From positions 15,808 through 63,804 of the forward strand of contig NZ_AOIB01000039.1 of NCBI RefSeq assembly GCF_000337675.1: DNA of 47,997 nt. Reading direction: 5' to 3'. Below the pieces are notes generated by a model. The model ran no database searches and had not been told where the DNA came from. It was given only the letters and a program-made list of their open reading frames with translations. The stretch is from Natronococcus amylolyticus DSM 10524 (GTDB lineage Archaea; Halobacteriota; Halobacteria; Halobacteriales; Natrialbaceae). The number at the start of each line of letters is the position of its first letter. The stretch's first letter is position 1. Of this stretch, positions 1-7,438 are shown one piece after another. Made by a program: the position numbers and the translations under genes.

Positions 1-1
1 C

Positions 2-664
2 GTCCTGCTGGTCGCCTTCACGGTCGTCTCGCTGGCGATCGGCCTCGTGCTGGCGATCCTGGTCGACCAGAACATCCGCTTCGAGAACACGTTCCGAACG
101 ATCTACCTGCTGCCGATGGCGCTGTCGTTCGTCGTCACGGCGATCTTCTGGTCGTGGATGTACAACCCCTCGACGGGGACGATCAACGTCTTCCTCAGTA
201 CGATCGGGCTCGACTTCCTGACGATGGACTGGATCGGCAATCCGACGACCAGGCTGGCGGCGATCATCTTCGCGCTGACCTGGCAGTTCAGCGGCTACGC
301 GATGGTCGTCTATTTAGCGGGGCTGCGGGCGATCCCCGACGCACACTACGAGGCCGCGAAGGTCGACGGCACGAGTTCGCTGCGGATGTACCGCCGCGTG
401 ATCGTTCCCCAGCTCAGCGCGTCGACGACCTCCGCCGCGGTCGTGTTGATGGTGTTCGCACTGAAGGCGTTCGACTTCATCTTCGTGATGTTCGGCGACA
501 CGCCCGGGCGATCCGCGGACATCCTCGCGGTGATGATGTTCCGGGTCGCGTTCTCGCGAACCGAGTGGGCCTACGGCGCGGCGGTCGCGACAGTCCTCTT
601 CCTGATGGCGCTGTCGGTCGTCGCTCCGTACCTCTACATGCAGTACAAGCGCGGTGATCTCTGA
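2..664 (+). CDS. Sugar ABC transporter permease, MalF/UgpA type (5' end cut off)
   Basis: Inner-membrane permease of a CUT1-family carbohydrate importer. The reading frame is open from base 2, so the gene begins outside the window and about 220 residues are seen. Several hydrophobic membrane segments are visible, and the cytoplasmic EAA loop that docks on the ATPase is recognisable around 350-410 (HYEAAKVDGTSSLRMYRRV). The C-terminus YLYMQYKRGDL is typical of MalF/UgpA proteins. The second permease follows after 61 bases and the ATPase after that, so this is one operon. The substrate cannot be read from the sequence. A solute-binding protein should lie just upstream of the window. Confidence 0.9.
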   Translation, partial: VLLVAFTVVSLAIGLVLAILVDQNIRFENTFRTIYLLPMALSFVVTAIFWSWMYNPSTGTINVFLSTIGLDFLTMDWIGNPTTRLAAIIFALTWQFSGYAMVVYLAGLRAIPDAHYEAAKVDGTSSLRMYRRVIVPQLSASTTSAAVVLMVFALKAFDFIFVMFGDTPGRSADILAVMMFRVAFSRTEWAYGAAVATVLFLMALSVVAPYLYMQYKRGDL

Positions 665-711
665 TGGAAGGACGAACGCGAACGAGGCGACCGAACGGAA
701 TCGAACGCGAC

Positions 712-717
712 GGAGGT
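712..717 (+). promoter_or_regulatory. Shine-Dalgarno site of the second permease gene
   Basis: GGAGGT ends 8 bases before the ATG at 726. A strong site here fits an internal operon gene in a genome where first genes are mostly leaderless, and it fixes the start. Confidence 0.65.
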
Positions 718-725
718 AGCGACCG

Positions 726-1640
726 ATGACCGCTGCCGAGCGAACCGAATCGGGCTCGAGCGAGGGCCGACTCGCGACGACCCTCGAGACGATCGATAGC
801 CAGCGGGCCGCGCTGTACGCGGTGTTGCTGGGGCTGATCGCGTTCTACCTCTCCCCGCTGTGGGGCGGGCTGACGACGGCGTTCAAGACCCAGACGGGGT
901 TCGTCCAGACGACGCCGCTGGCGCCGCCGACTCCCGAGTGGTTCACCCTCGAGCCCTGGGAGCTGGCCTTTGCGACGATGCAGGGCGGGCTCGTCAACAG
1001 CCTGCTGTTCGTCGTTCCGGCGACGATCCTGTCGGCGCTGCTGGGTAGCCTCGCGGCCTACGGGTTGACGAAGCTGTCCTGGCGGGGACAGATCGGAATC
1101 CTCGTGCTCTTTCTGGCGGGGGTTTTCCTGCCCTACCAGTCGGTGCTGGTTCCCCTGCGGCAGTTCTGGTCGGCCGTCGACCTCGCGGGGCTGCTCGCGT
1201 TCGCGCCGTTTCTCGCCGAGCGGGCGGACCTGATCGAGCTGACGGTCACCCACACCGCCTACGGGATCCCGATCTGTACGATCCTGTTCCGATCCTACTA
1301 CAAGACGCTCGACGACGAGATGATCGAGGCGGCGAAGATCGATGGCGCCAGCGCCTTCGGGATCTACAAGCGGATCATCCTCCCGCTGTCGATGCCGATG
1401 TTCGCCGTGACGCTGATCTACCAGTTCACGCAGGTCTGGAACGATCTGCTGTTCGCGCTGGTGCTCGTCACGTCGCGGTCGAACTACGTCGTGACCCAGT
1501 CGCTGAACGAGCTCCAGGGGTCGATGGCTCAGGAGTACAACATCCAGATGGCGGGCGCCTTCATCGCCGCCCTGCCGACGATCCTCATCTACGTCGTCTT
1601 CGGACGGCAGTTCGCGAAGGGGATCACCGGTGCATCGTAG
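726..1640 (+). CDS. Sugar ABC transporter permease, MalG/UgpE type
   Basis: Second permease of the CUT1 importer, 304 residues, close to the usual size. It has a hydrophilic N-terminal tail of about 35 residues, then six hydrophobic segments. The EAA loop is clear at about residues 200-222 (EAAKIDGASAFGIYKRIILP), and the end (VVFGRQFAKGITGAS) carries the usual F-x-KG-x-T-x-GA tail of the MalG branch. The start is fixed by GGAGGT eight bases upstream. It would pair with the upstream permease in a heterodimer driven by the ATPase encoded 24 bases downstream. Confidence 0.93.
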   Translation: MTAAERTESGSSEGRLATTLETIDSQRAALYAVLLGLIAFYLSPLWGGLTTAFKTQTGFVQTTPLAPPTPEWFTLEPWELAFATMQGGLVNSLLFVVPATILSALLGSLAAYGLTKLSWRGQIGILVLFLAGVFLPYQSVLVPLRQFWSAVDLAGLLAFAPFLAERADLIELTVTHTAYGIPICTILFRSYYKTLDDEMIEAAKIDGASAFGIYKRIILPLSMPMFAVTLIYQFTQVWNDLLFALVLVTSRSNYVVTQSLNELQGSMAQEYNIQMAGAFIAALPTILIYVVFGRQFAKGITGAS

Positions 1641-1664
1641 ACGACCACGACACACTCACTACCA

Positions 1665-2810
1665 ATGGCAACTCTCACGCTCGAAAACGTAACGAAACGC
1701 TTCGCCGACGGCGATGACGAGATCGTCGCGGTCGACGACGTATCGATCGAGATCGACGACGGCGAGTTCCTCGTCCTCGTCGGTCCCTCCGGCTGTGGCA
1801 AGTCGACGACGCTGCGGATGGTCGCGGGCCTCGAGACGATCTCCGAGGGCGCGATCGCGATCGACGACGAGATCATCAACGACGTACCGGCCCAGCGACG
1901 GGACATCGCGATGGTGTTCCAGAGCTACGCGCTGTACCCCCACATGACCGTGCGGGAGAACATGCGCTTCGGCCTCGAGGAGTCGACCGACCTCGACACC
2001 GAGACGATGGACGGCTCCGTCGAGCGCACCGCCGAACTGCTCGAGATCGAGGAGCTGCTCGATCGAAAACCCGGAGAGCTCTCGGGCGGCCAGCAACAGC
2101 GGGTCGCACTGGGGCGGGCGATCGTCCGGGATCCGTCGGTGTTCCTGATGGATGAACCGCTCAGCAACCTCGACGCGAAGCTCCGCGCGGGGATGCGCAT
2201 GGAGCTTCAGCGCCTGCAGAACGACCTCGACGTGACCACGGTGTACGTCACCCACGACCAGACCGAGGCGATGACGATGGGCGACCGAATCGCCATCCTC
2301 GACGGCGGGAAACTGCAGCAGGTTGCGACGCCGCTGGAGTGTTACCACCGGCCGCGGAACCTGTTCGTCGCCGGCTTCATCGGCGAGCCCTCGATGAACT
2401 TCTTCGACGCGACCCTCGAGGGCGACGAGCTCGTCCTCGAGGGAACGGAGCTGTCGTACCCGCTCTCGGCGCCGATCCGCGAGGAGCTCGAGGGCGAGAC
2501 CGAACTCGTCCTCGGCGTTCGCCCGGAGGACGTCAAGATTCTCGACGAGGCGACCGACGACCACGCGTTCCCGGTCACGGTCGACGTCGTCGAGCCGATG
2601 GGTAACGAGAACAACCTGCTGGCGACGTTCGAGGGAAGCGAGCTGTCGATCAACGCGATCGTCGACGGGATGCGCCACGTCCAAGCTGACGAGCGCTACG
2701 CCGCCCGACTGCCCGAGTCCGCGATTCATCTCTTCGATCGCTCGAGCGGACGGGCGCTGCACAACCGTCGGATCGACGACGAGGAGAAGCTGCTCGAAAC
2801 GCGCGTCTGA
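1665..2810 (+). CDS. Sugar ABC transporter ATP-binding protein, MalK/UgpC/MsmX type
   Basis: ATPase that powers the importer, 381 residues. Walker A is GPSGCGKST (residues 40-48), the signature is [14 protein letters not shown], Walker B is FLMDEP followed by LSNLDAKLR, and the switch histidine is in VYVTHDQTEAM. The C-terminal part of about 140 residues is a MOBE/TOBE domain (VLGVRPEDVKIL, then VVEPMGNENNL), which marks the CUT1/MalK subgroup and can bind regulators. It sits 24 bases after the second permease and is the last transporter gene. Such ATPases often serve more than one permease pair, so its presence does not define the sugar. Confidence 0.95.
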   Translation: MATLTLENVTKRFADGDDEIVAVDDVSIEIDDGEFLVLVGPSGCGKSTTLRMVAGLETISEGAIAIDDEIINDVPAQRRDIAMVFQSYALYPHMTVRENMRFGLEESTDLDTETMDGSVERTAELLEIEELLDRKPGELSGGQQQRVALGRAIVRDPSVFLMDEPLSNLDAKLRAGMRMELQRLQNDLDVTTVYVTHDQTEAMTMGDRIAILDGGKLQQVATPLECYHRPRNLFVAGFIGEPSMNFFDATLEGDELVLEGTELSYPLSAPIREELEGETELVLGVRPEDVKILDEATDDHAFPVTVDVVEPMGNENNLLATFEGSELSINAIVDGMRHVQADERYAARLPESAIHLFDRSSGRALHNRRIDDEEKLLETRV

Positions 2811-2843
2811 GCCACTCGAGGTCGGGAACCGAACCCCCACAAA

Positions 2844-2852
2844 GGTTTAACC
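2844..2852 (+). promoter_or_regulatory. TATA-like promoter of the winged-helix regulator
   Basis: AAAGGTTTAACC lies about 37 bases before the ATG at 2885, so initiation would leave a leader of roughly ten bases. It shows that the regulator is transcribed separately from the transporter. Confidence 0.45.
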
Positions 2853-2884
2853 ATACAGGTGGCCTCGTCCTCCACGAGAGGGAC

Positions 2885-3481
2885 ATGGCTTCAGACGACA
2901 CCGACGACCGTCCGGACGAGGGGGGCGGGGACGACGAACGACTCGAGGCCGACGGGACGGGCACCGAACGTCCCCCGACCGTCGAGGAGGTCGACCAGCG
3001 GATCGTGGATCTGCTCTCGTGGATCCTCGACACGGAGACGCGCGCGAAGATATACGTCCACCTGCTGGCGAACCCGGGCAGCACCTCCGAGGAGGTCGCG
3101 AAGGGGACCGGGCTCTACCCGAGCACCGTCCGGGAGGCGCTGGCGGAGCTTCACGACGAGGAGCGCGTCAGCCGGGAGAAACGCGAGAGCGAGGGGGCCG
3201 GCAACAACCCCTACGAGTACACGGCGATCCAGCCGAGCGAACTGGTCGGCGGCGTCGTCGACCAGGTCCAGCACGAGCTCAACACCATCTTCACGCTCGA
3301 TCGAGTCCTCGACCGACACGCGGAGGACGGGTTCGAGGAGGAACTCGAGCCCGTCACGATCACCGTCGACGACACCGACGCGGCGTCGGCCGACGACGAC
3401 GTCGATCCGATGGCCCTCGAGGACGACATGGACATCGACAGCGGCGAATCGGACGACGACGAGCCGGAGTCGGACCGGTAG
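2885..3481 (+). CDS. Winged-helix transcriptional regulator, ArsR/TrmB-like
   Basis: 198-residue haloarchaeal regulator. After an acidic disordered N-terminus (about 30 residues), residues 38-105 form a winged helix-turn-helix: helix AKIYVHLLANPG, then SEEVAKGTGLYPSTVREALAELHDEERVSREKR. About 60 residues follow that may dimerise (VVDQVQHELNTIFTLDRVLD), then a very acidic tail. No sugar-binding TrmB domain is visible, so it is shorter than a full TrmB. Its place right after the sugar transporter suggests a local regulator, but this is inference; similar proteins also occur away from transporters. Confidence 0.8.
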   Translation: MASDDTDDRPDEGGGDDERLEADGTGTERPPTVEEVDQRIVDLLSWILDTETRAKIYVHLLANPGSTSEEVAKGTGLYPSTVREALAELHDEERVSREKRESEGAGNNPYEYTAIQPSELVGGVVDQVQHELNTIFTLDRVLDRHAEDGFEEELEPVTITVDDTDAASADDDVDPMALEDDMDIDSGESDDDEPESDR

Positions 3482-3485
3482 CAAC

Positions 3486-4577
3486 CTACTCCTCGAGTCC
3501 GAGCACCGCGGGCCGCTCGAGTTCGAACGATCGATCGACGGCCGACACAGTGAGCGTCGGCCACTCGCCGGTCTCGGTCAGCACCTCGATTTCGGTGTCG
3601 GTAACGAGCGCGGTGTCCTCGCTTTTCGCACCCTGTACCGTCGGGTTCCAGGCGTAGGCCATCGGCGATCGGACCGATGCCCCGTGGTCCGGCGTCGCGA
3701 TCCACTCGCGGCCGGCGAAGCCGGCGGCCCCGCCCTGGTGGTGGCGCTCCCACTCGCCGTCGTGGCCGACTCCGGCGTAGGCCTCGCGGATCGCATCGAA
3801 AACGTCGCCGGCTGTGCCGCCATTCGTCGCGGCCTCCTGCGTCGCCGCCAGCGCCGTCGTCTCGACGCGGGCCGCGGCCCGGTGACGGTCCGCGAGCCAG
3901 TTGGGCGGGTCGAAGGCGACCGCGCGGGTACAGCTGGCGTGCAAGCCGCCCCGCTCGGCCGTCGCCGAGACCAGCGCGTAGTCGCCGAGTTCGGCCTCGG
4001 TGGGCGTGTAGTGACGGTATCGCTGTGCGCGCTCGCTTCCGCCGGCGAGGGCGACCGGCGACTCGATCCCGCGGGCCGAGAGCCCGACCCGCAGCGCCGA
4101 GACGACCTCGCGTTCCGTGTCGCCGGGCTCGAGCTCCCGACAGACCGACTCGAGGACCGTCGCCGTCTCCCGGCCGAGCTCGCGGTAGCGCTCGCGGTCG
4201 CGCTCGGTCAGGGGCTGGCGGAGTTCGGTCGGATCGACCCACTCGAGTCCCGGGACGTCGATGTCCGCGGCCGCGCGCTCGCTCTCGGTCCGATCACCGA
4301 TCGCCTCGGCCAGCGAGCTCTCGTACCAGGGGAACCGCTCGACGGAAACGCCCTCGAGGTCGGGCAGCTCCTCGGTTTCGATACGGTCGGCCTCGATGGT
4401 GTCGGCCAGCACGCGGATCTCGCCGTCGAAGCCGACGGCCGCGACGCCGGCGTCGCCCTCGCGGTCGACGACGTTGCTCCCGCCCGTGAGCCAGGCGAAG
4501 GCGTTCGGTCGGGCGAACCAGATCGAGTCGAGGTCGCGGACCTCGAGGTGGCGCTCGAGTCGGTCGCGTTTGTCCAT
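3486..4577 (-). CDS. M24 (aminopeptidase P/creatinase-fold) family protein with lost metal ligands
   Basis: 363 residues in the two-domain layout of the M24 family: an N-terminal creatinase-type domain (about 1-120) and a C-terminal pita-bread domain (about 125-363). In active aminopeptidases five residues (D, D, H, E, E) hold two metals. Aligning by eye on the block ending in TR (residues 217-218), the two aspartates become S204 and S215, and the IEPG glutamate becomes N311 in AWNPT. A histidine (HHQGG, 279-280) and the last glutamate (SED, 320) remain. The protein is therefore probably not a normal metallopeptidase. It could be a metal-free lyase-like enzyme such as creatinase, or a binding protein. 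It converges on the regulator with a 4-base gap. Confidence 0.75.
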   Translation of the reverse strand: MDKRDRLERHLEVRDLDSIWFARPNAFAWLTGGSNVVDREGDAGVAAVGFDGEIRVLADTIEADRIETEELPDLEGVSVERFPWYESSLAEAIGDRTESERAAADIDVPGLEWVDPTELRQPLTERDRERYRELGRETATVLESVCRELEPGDTEREVVSALRVGLSARGIESPVALAGGSERAQRYRHYTPTEAELGDYALVSATAERGGLHASCTRAVAFDPPNWLADRHRAAARVETTALAATQEAATNGGTAGDVFDAIREAYAGVGHDGEWERHHQGGAAGFAGREWIATPDHGASVRSPMAYAWNPTVQGAKSEDTALVTDTEIEVLTETGEWPTLTVSAVDRSFELERPAVLGLEE

Positions 4578-4678
4578 GCCGGGCGCTGGTGAGGTCGAGC
4601 CTTGAATGCGACGAACCGGTTCGGCTCGACTCGGGTGAACGGTGCGAATCCGCCCGGGACCGGGCTCGACTCGGGCAA

Positions 4679-4688
4679 TCTAAATACG
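4679..4688 (+). promoter_or_regulatory. TATA box of the heme A synthase gene
   Basis: TCTAAATACG is centred about 33 bases before the GTG at 4717 and only a few bases before an in-frame GTG at 4690. The second GTG would lie inside the promoter, so 4717 is the likelier start. Confidence 0.5.
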
Positions 4689-4716
4689 GGTGGTCCTAAT
4701 CCTCGCCAGAACGTCC

Positions 4717-5589
4717 GTGTCGACCCACAGCCACACCCCCGGTCTCCGATTTCGCTCGTTGATCGCTCGCGTTGGCTTCCCACACCTGCTCGCGGCGACG
4801 CTCGCGCTGGTCGCGGCGACGATCCTGCTCGGCGTCGCGGCGAAAGCCACCGGTGCAGGACTGGCCTGCGAGGCCAACTGGCCCCAGTGTGACGCCGGCC
4901 CGTACAACCTCCTGCCCGCGAACCTGCCGAGTTTCTACGAGTGGTTCCACCGCTTCGTCGCGATGTTCGCCGGCTTCGCCATCATCGGCTCGGCGGTCGC
5001 AGCCTGGCGCTCGCCGTCGATCGACAAACGCGTCACGGCGCTCGTCGTCGCCGGGATGATCCTGACGCCGATCCAGGTCGTCCTGGGCCGGGAGACGGTC
5101 ACTCAGTACACGATGGACATCCTCTCGCTGCACTTCTGGACCGCAGTCCTGATCTTCTCGATGTTCGTCGTCGCGACCGCGCTCGTCTGGTCGGCCTCGC
5201 TGCGAGCCGGCCACGTCAGCGCCGCGCTCGGGCTCGGCCTTCTCACCCTGCCCGCCCACGTCGCGCTCAGCCCGACCGACCTGAGTCTCGTCTCGAGCTA
5301 CTCGCCAACGGTTCAGCTGCTCCAGTACGGCGTCACCCTTGCCCTGCTGGCGTCGGTGATCGTCGCCGTCCTGGTCGGCCGATGGCGCTTCGACGACACC
5401 GCGCTACTGGGGCTGCTCTCGGTGTCGGCCGTGCTGGCGCTGGTCGTCACCTACCTCGGCCGCCAGGCCGTGATGACCTACAGTCCGCTGCTGGACGACC
5501 TCTACCTCGTCACCGCGCTCGCGTTGCTCGTCGTCTTCGGCGTCGGAATCTGGCGAAGCCGATCCTCGGCCGGCGCTCGAAACGCCTGA
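4717..5589 (+). CDS. ctaA: CtaA/COX15-type heme A synthase
   Basis: Membrane enzyme that oxidises a methyl group of heme O to make heme A for cytochrome oxidase. It is about 290 residues with eight hydrophobic segments and the internal two-half layout of CtaA. The first helix is followed by the loop ATGAGLACEANWPQCD, which carries the paired cysteines seen in many CtaA proteins. Candidate heme-ligand histidines follow: WFHRFVAMFAG, then LSLHFWTAVLIFS. An upstream in-frame GTG at 4690 is rejected because of the TATA box position. No oxidase subunit or heme O synthase gene lies nearby. The family call is firm; catalysis is inferred. Confidence 0.85.
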   Translation: MSTHSHTPGLRFRSLIARVGFPHLLAATLALVAATILLGVAAKATGAGLACEANWPQCDAGPYNLLPANLPSFYEWFHRFVAMFAGFAIIGSAVAAWRSPSIDKRVTALVVAGMILTPIQVVLGRETVTQYTMDILSLHFWTAVLIFSMFVVATALVWSASLRAGHVSAALGLGLLTLPAHVALSPTDLSLVSSYSPTVQLLQYGVTLALLASVIVAVLVGRWRFDDTALLGLLSVSAVLALVVTYLGRQAVMTYSPLLDDLYLVTALALLVVFGVGIWRSRSSAGARNA

Positions 5590-5734
5590 TCGCTCTCCTC
5601 TGCTGCTCAGTTGTTGAGAAAACGGGTTCGGTGTTCGGTCTCTTTCGTGAATCTTGATCGGTCGATTCGGTACACGGAGGGTGCGTATGGACCATATGGC
5701 AATGAGTCTGCAGCCCTGACTGACCACCGCTGGG

Positions 5735-5935
5735 TGGGACTGAAACGGGCTGGCCGGCTCGGGGAGCGAGGCGACGCAAGCACCGACCGAGCGGAGCGAG
5801 GGGAAGTCGTTCGAAAGACGCGAAGCGTCTTTCGTGATGACGAGAGAGCTTTGCTCTCTCGAACCACGCGCAGCGAGCCGCAGCCCTCGAGCCGGCCAGG
5901 GGCTTTCGCGGTAATACCGACGAGTAGGAGGTCTG
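5735..5935. repeat. Hairpin-rich structured element with an 11-bp closing stem
   Basis: CTGGCCGGCTC (5750-5760) and its exact complement GAGCCGGCCAG (5889-5899) can close a domain of about 150 bases. Inside it are two perfect hairpins: a 10-bp stem with a GAA loop at 5812-5834 and a 9-bp stem with a TTT loop at 5841-5861. There is no convincing protein gene, although both strands are open for over 500 bases, a common artefact of this composition. It could be an intergenic repeat or a structured RNA. Confidence 0.5.
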
Positions 5936-5953
5936 CTCGCACGAACACAGGGG

Positions 5954-6114
5954 ATTGCCACGCCCTCCCCAACCGATTCGCTCGCTTCGCTCGCTCATCC
6001 ACTGGCAGAGCAAGCTCTGCCAAGCCATTCGCTCGTGTTACTCGCGAAGACCTCGCACAGTGTCTTCGACCGTCCTCACTAGCGTTCGGCCGGCCGACAG
6101 CGCGCGCCACCGCA
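5954..6114 (-). repeat. Dispersed structured element, copy 1
   Basis: Read on the minus strand it begins with the block GGTGGCGCGCGCTG (6098-6112 region), then three hairpins, and ends ATCGGTTGGGGAGGGCGTGG. The hairpins on the plus strand are TCGACCG/CGGCCGA (6066-6072 with 6091-6097, one A-C mismatch), TTCGC/GCGAA (6028-6032 with 6044-6048) and GGCAGAGC/GCTCTGCC (6004-6011 with 6014-6021). The same order of blocks occurs at 47769-47997. It starts about 98 bases after the stop of the YdjM-like gene, in the same sense. Confidence 0.7.
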
Positions 6115-6211
6115 GGAAGAACGGTCGGATCGAACTGATACATGGTCCACCTATGCGTAACCCAATCTTCACCAGACTATCAAATAGAGAAATTAGTACG
6201 ACCGTTTGCTG

Positions 6212-6703
6212 CTATCCGGCCGTGAGCACGACTCCCGCAGCCGCGGCCGTCGCTGCGACGCCGGCGAGAAACAGCACGTAGTTCGCCACCGGGCTCTTCG
6301 CGGGGGTCACGTTCAACGTGTACCGGCGCCTCGAGACGGGCCAGAACGGCCTGATTCCCATCGGCGTCAGCGCGTCGGCGAGCAGGTGCGAGCCGATCGA
6401 GAGCGTCCCAATGAGAAAGGCGAATCCGACGAACGCGACGTCGACGAGCGGCGACGCGGCCTCGACGAGGACGGCCGCGGCCGCGGCGAGGGCAGCCCCG
6501 ACCAGCGCCGCGAAGACGAGGGTGTGGGTCGGCCCGCGGTGTGCAACGAACGGCAGTCGGTGATCGACGTCGGGCAGCGTCGACAGCGAGACACAGACGA
6601 GGCCGCCGACGATCGCCACGGCCTCGAAGTCGGCGAGCGCGACGACGGCGCCGATCGGCGCGTACGCGAGCAGGGCGGCGCCGTAGTGACCGTACTGATA
6701 CAT
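6212..6703 (-). CDS. YdjM-like membrane-bound metal-dependent hydrolase (DUF457 type)
   Basis: 163-residue membrane protein with about four hydrophobic segments. The family signature is DVDHRLPFVAHRGPTHTLVF (about residues 45-64), with histidines and aspartates like those of the YdjM/DUF457 metal-dependent hydrolases; a second conserved segment is SHLLADALTPMGIRPFWPVS. The biochemical role of the family is not well established. The frame is open further upstream, but a TATA box centred near 6731 lies 28 bases before the ATG at 6703, which fits a leaderless transcript and fixes this start. Its 3' side leads into the structured repeat. Confidence 0.82.
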   Translation of the reverse strand: MYQYGHYGAALLAYAPIGAVVALADFEAVAIVGGLVCVSLSTLPDVDHRLPFVAHRGPTHTLVFAALVGAALAAAAAVLVEAASPLVDVAFVGFAFLIGTLSIGSHLLADALTPMGIRPFWPVSRRRYTLNVTPAKSPVANYVLFLAGVAATAAAAGVVLTAG

Positions 6704-6725
6704 CTCGGGTAACTGGTTCCCGATC

Positions 6726-6736
6726 GTTGATAAGTT
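6726..6736 (-). promoter_or_regulatory. TATA box of the YdjM-like gene
   Basis: On the minus strand AACTTATCA is centred about 28 bases before the ATG at 6703, as expected for leaderless transcription. Confidence 0.55.
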
Positions 6737-6808
6737 CTCCCCCGAACGTCTCGAGTCGCTCGCGTCCAACCGCGGTCGTTATGGGAGCCGACCCCTTCAG
6801 TACGGGCC

Positions 6809-7438
6809 GTGCAAAACGTCACCGACAGGACGAGCAACCCGTTCGGCATGCGACCGCCCTTCGACCGGAGCCCGCCCGGCGATCGAGCCGCCGTCTTCGG
6901 CTACGGCGACGCCAACGCGGACTTCCACCTGATCGGCGACCATCCCGGCGTCCACGGCGGCGCCGACACCGGCGTCCCCTTCGGCGCCCCCGAGGTCGAG
7001 CCACTGCGGGAGATCCTCCGCGAGGTCGGCTTCGAGAGCGGCCCGCGGGACGAGCCTATCTTCGAGAACCTGTTCGCCAGCTACGTCCACATGTGTACGC
7101 TCCCGACGGGCGACGTCCCAACCGACCGGGGGTACGACGACCTCGAGCGCTACCTCGACGCCGAGTTGCGCGCGATCAACGCCCACATCCTCATGCCCGT
7201 CGGCGAGCGCGCGACCGACCGCGTCCTCGAGGGGTACACCACCCAGCGCAGCCGGATCGACCTCGAGATGCCCGCGTTACACGCCACGGAGATCCGCGGC
7301 CGGGGCTTTCTGGTCGTCCCGATCAGGGACCCGAGCGAGTGGGAGGACACGGAACGGGAGGCGCTCGTCGCGCGCCTCGAGGCGATCCTCGGGCGGGACT
7401 ACCGCCAGACGAAAGGCGTCGCGACGCTCGTGGGATAG
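6809..7438 (+). CDS. Uracil-DNA glycosylase superfamily protein
   Basis: 209 residues (GTG start) resembling haloarchaeal members of the uracil-DNA glycosylase fold. The motif-1 region is IGDHPGVHGG followed by GVPFG (about residues 42-60), comparable to the G-x-x-PG active-site loop. ENLFASYVHMC (about 87-97) occupies the place of the conserved Asn-Leu strand, and ILMPVGERATDRVL corresponds to the next core strand. The usual motif-2 HPS is not obvious; RDPSEW near residue 178 may take its place. It could therefore be a divergent glycosylase with another substrate, or an inactive relative. It is divergent from the YdjM-like gene and converges on polymerase IV with abutting stop codons. An ATG at 6848 is an alternative start. 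Confidence 0.7.
   Translation: MQNVTDRTSNPFGMRPPFDRSPPGDRAAVFGYGDANADFHLIGDHPGVHGGADTGVPFGAPEVEPLREILREVGFESGPRDEPIFENLFASYVHMCTLPTGDVPTDRGYDDLERYLDAELRAINAHILMPVGERATDRVLEGYTTQRSRIDLEMPALHATEIRGRGFLVVPIRDPSEWEDTEREALVARLEAILGRDYRQTKGVATLVG

Noticed and set aside
5611-6143. Open frames of about 175 codons on both strands in the 5.6-6.1 kb gap
   Set aside because: They run through hairpin repeats, have no domain and an unusual Ser/Arg composition; the structured elements explain the region better.
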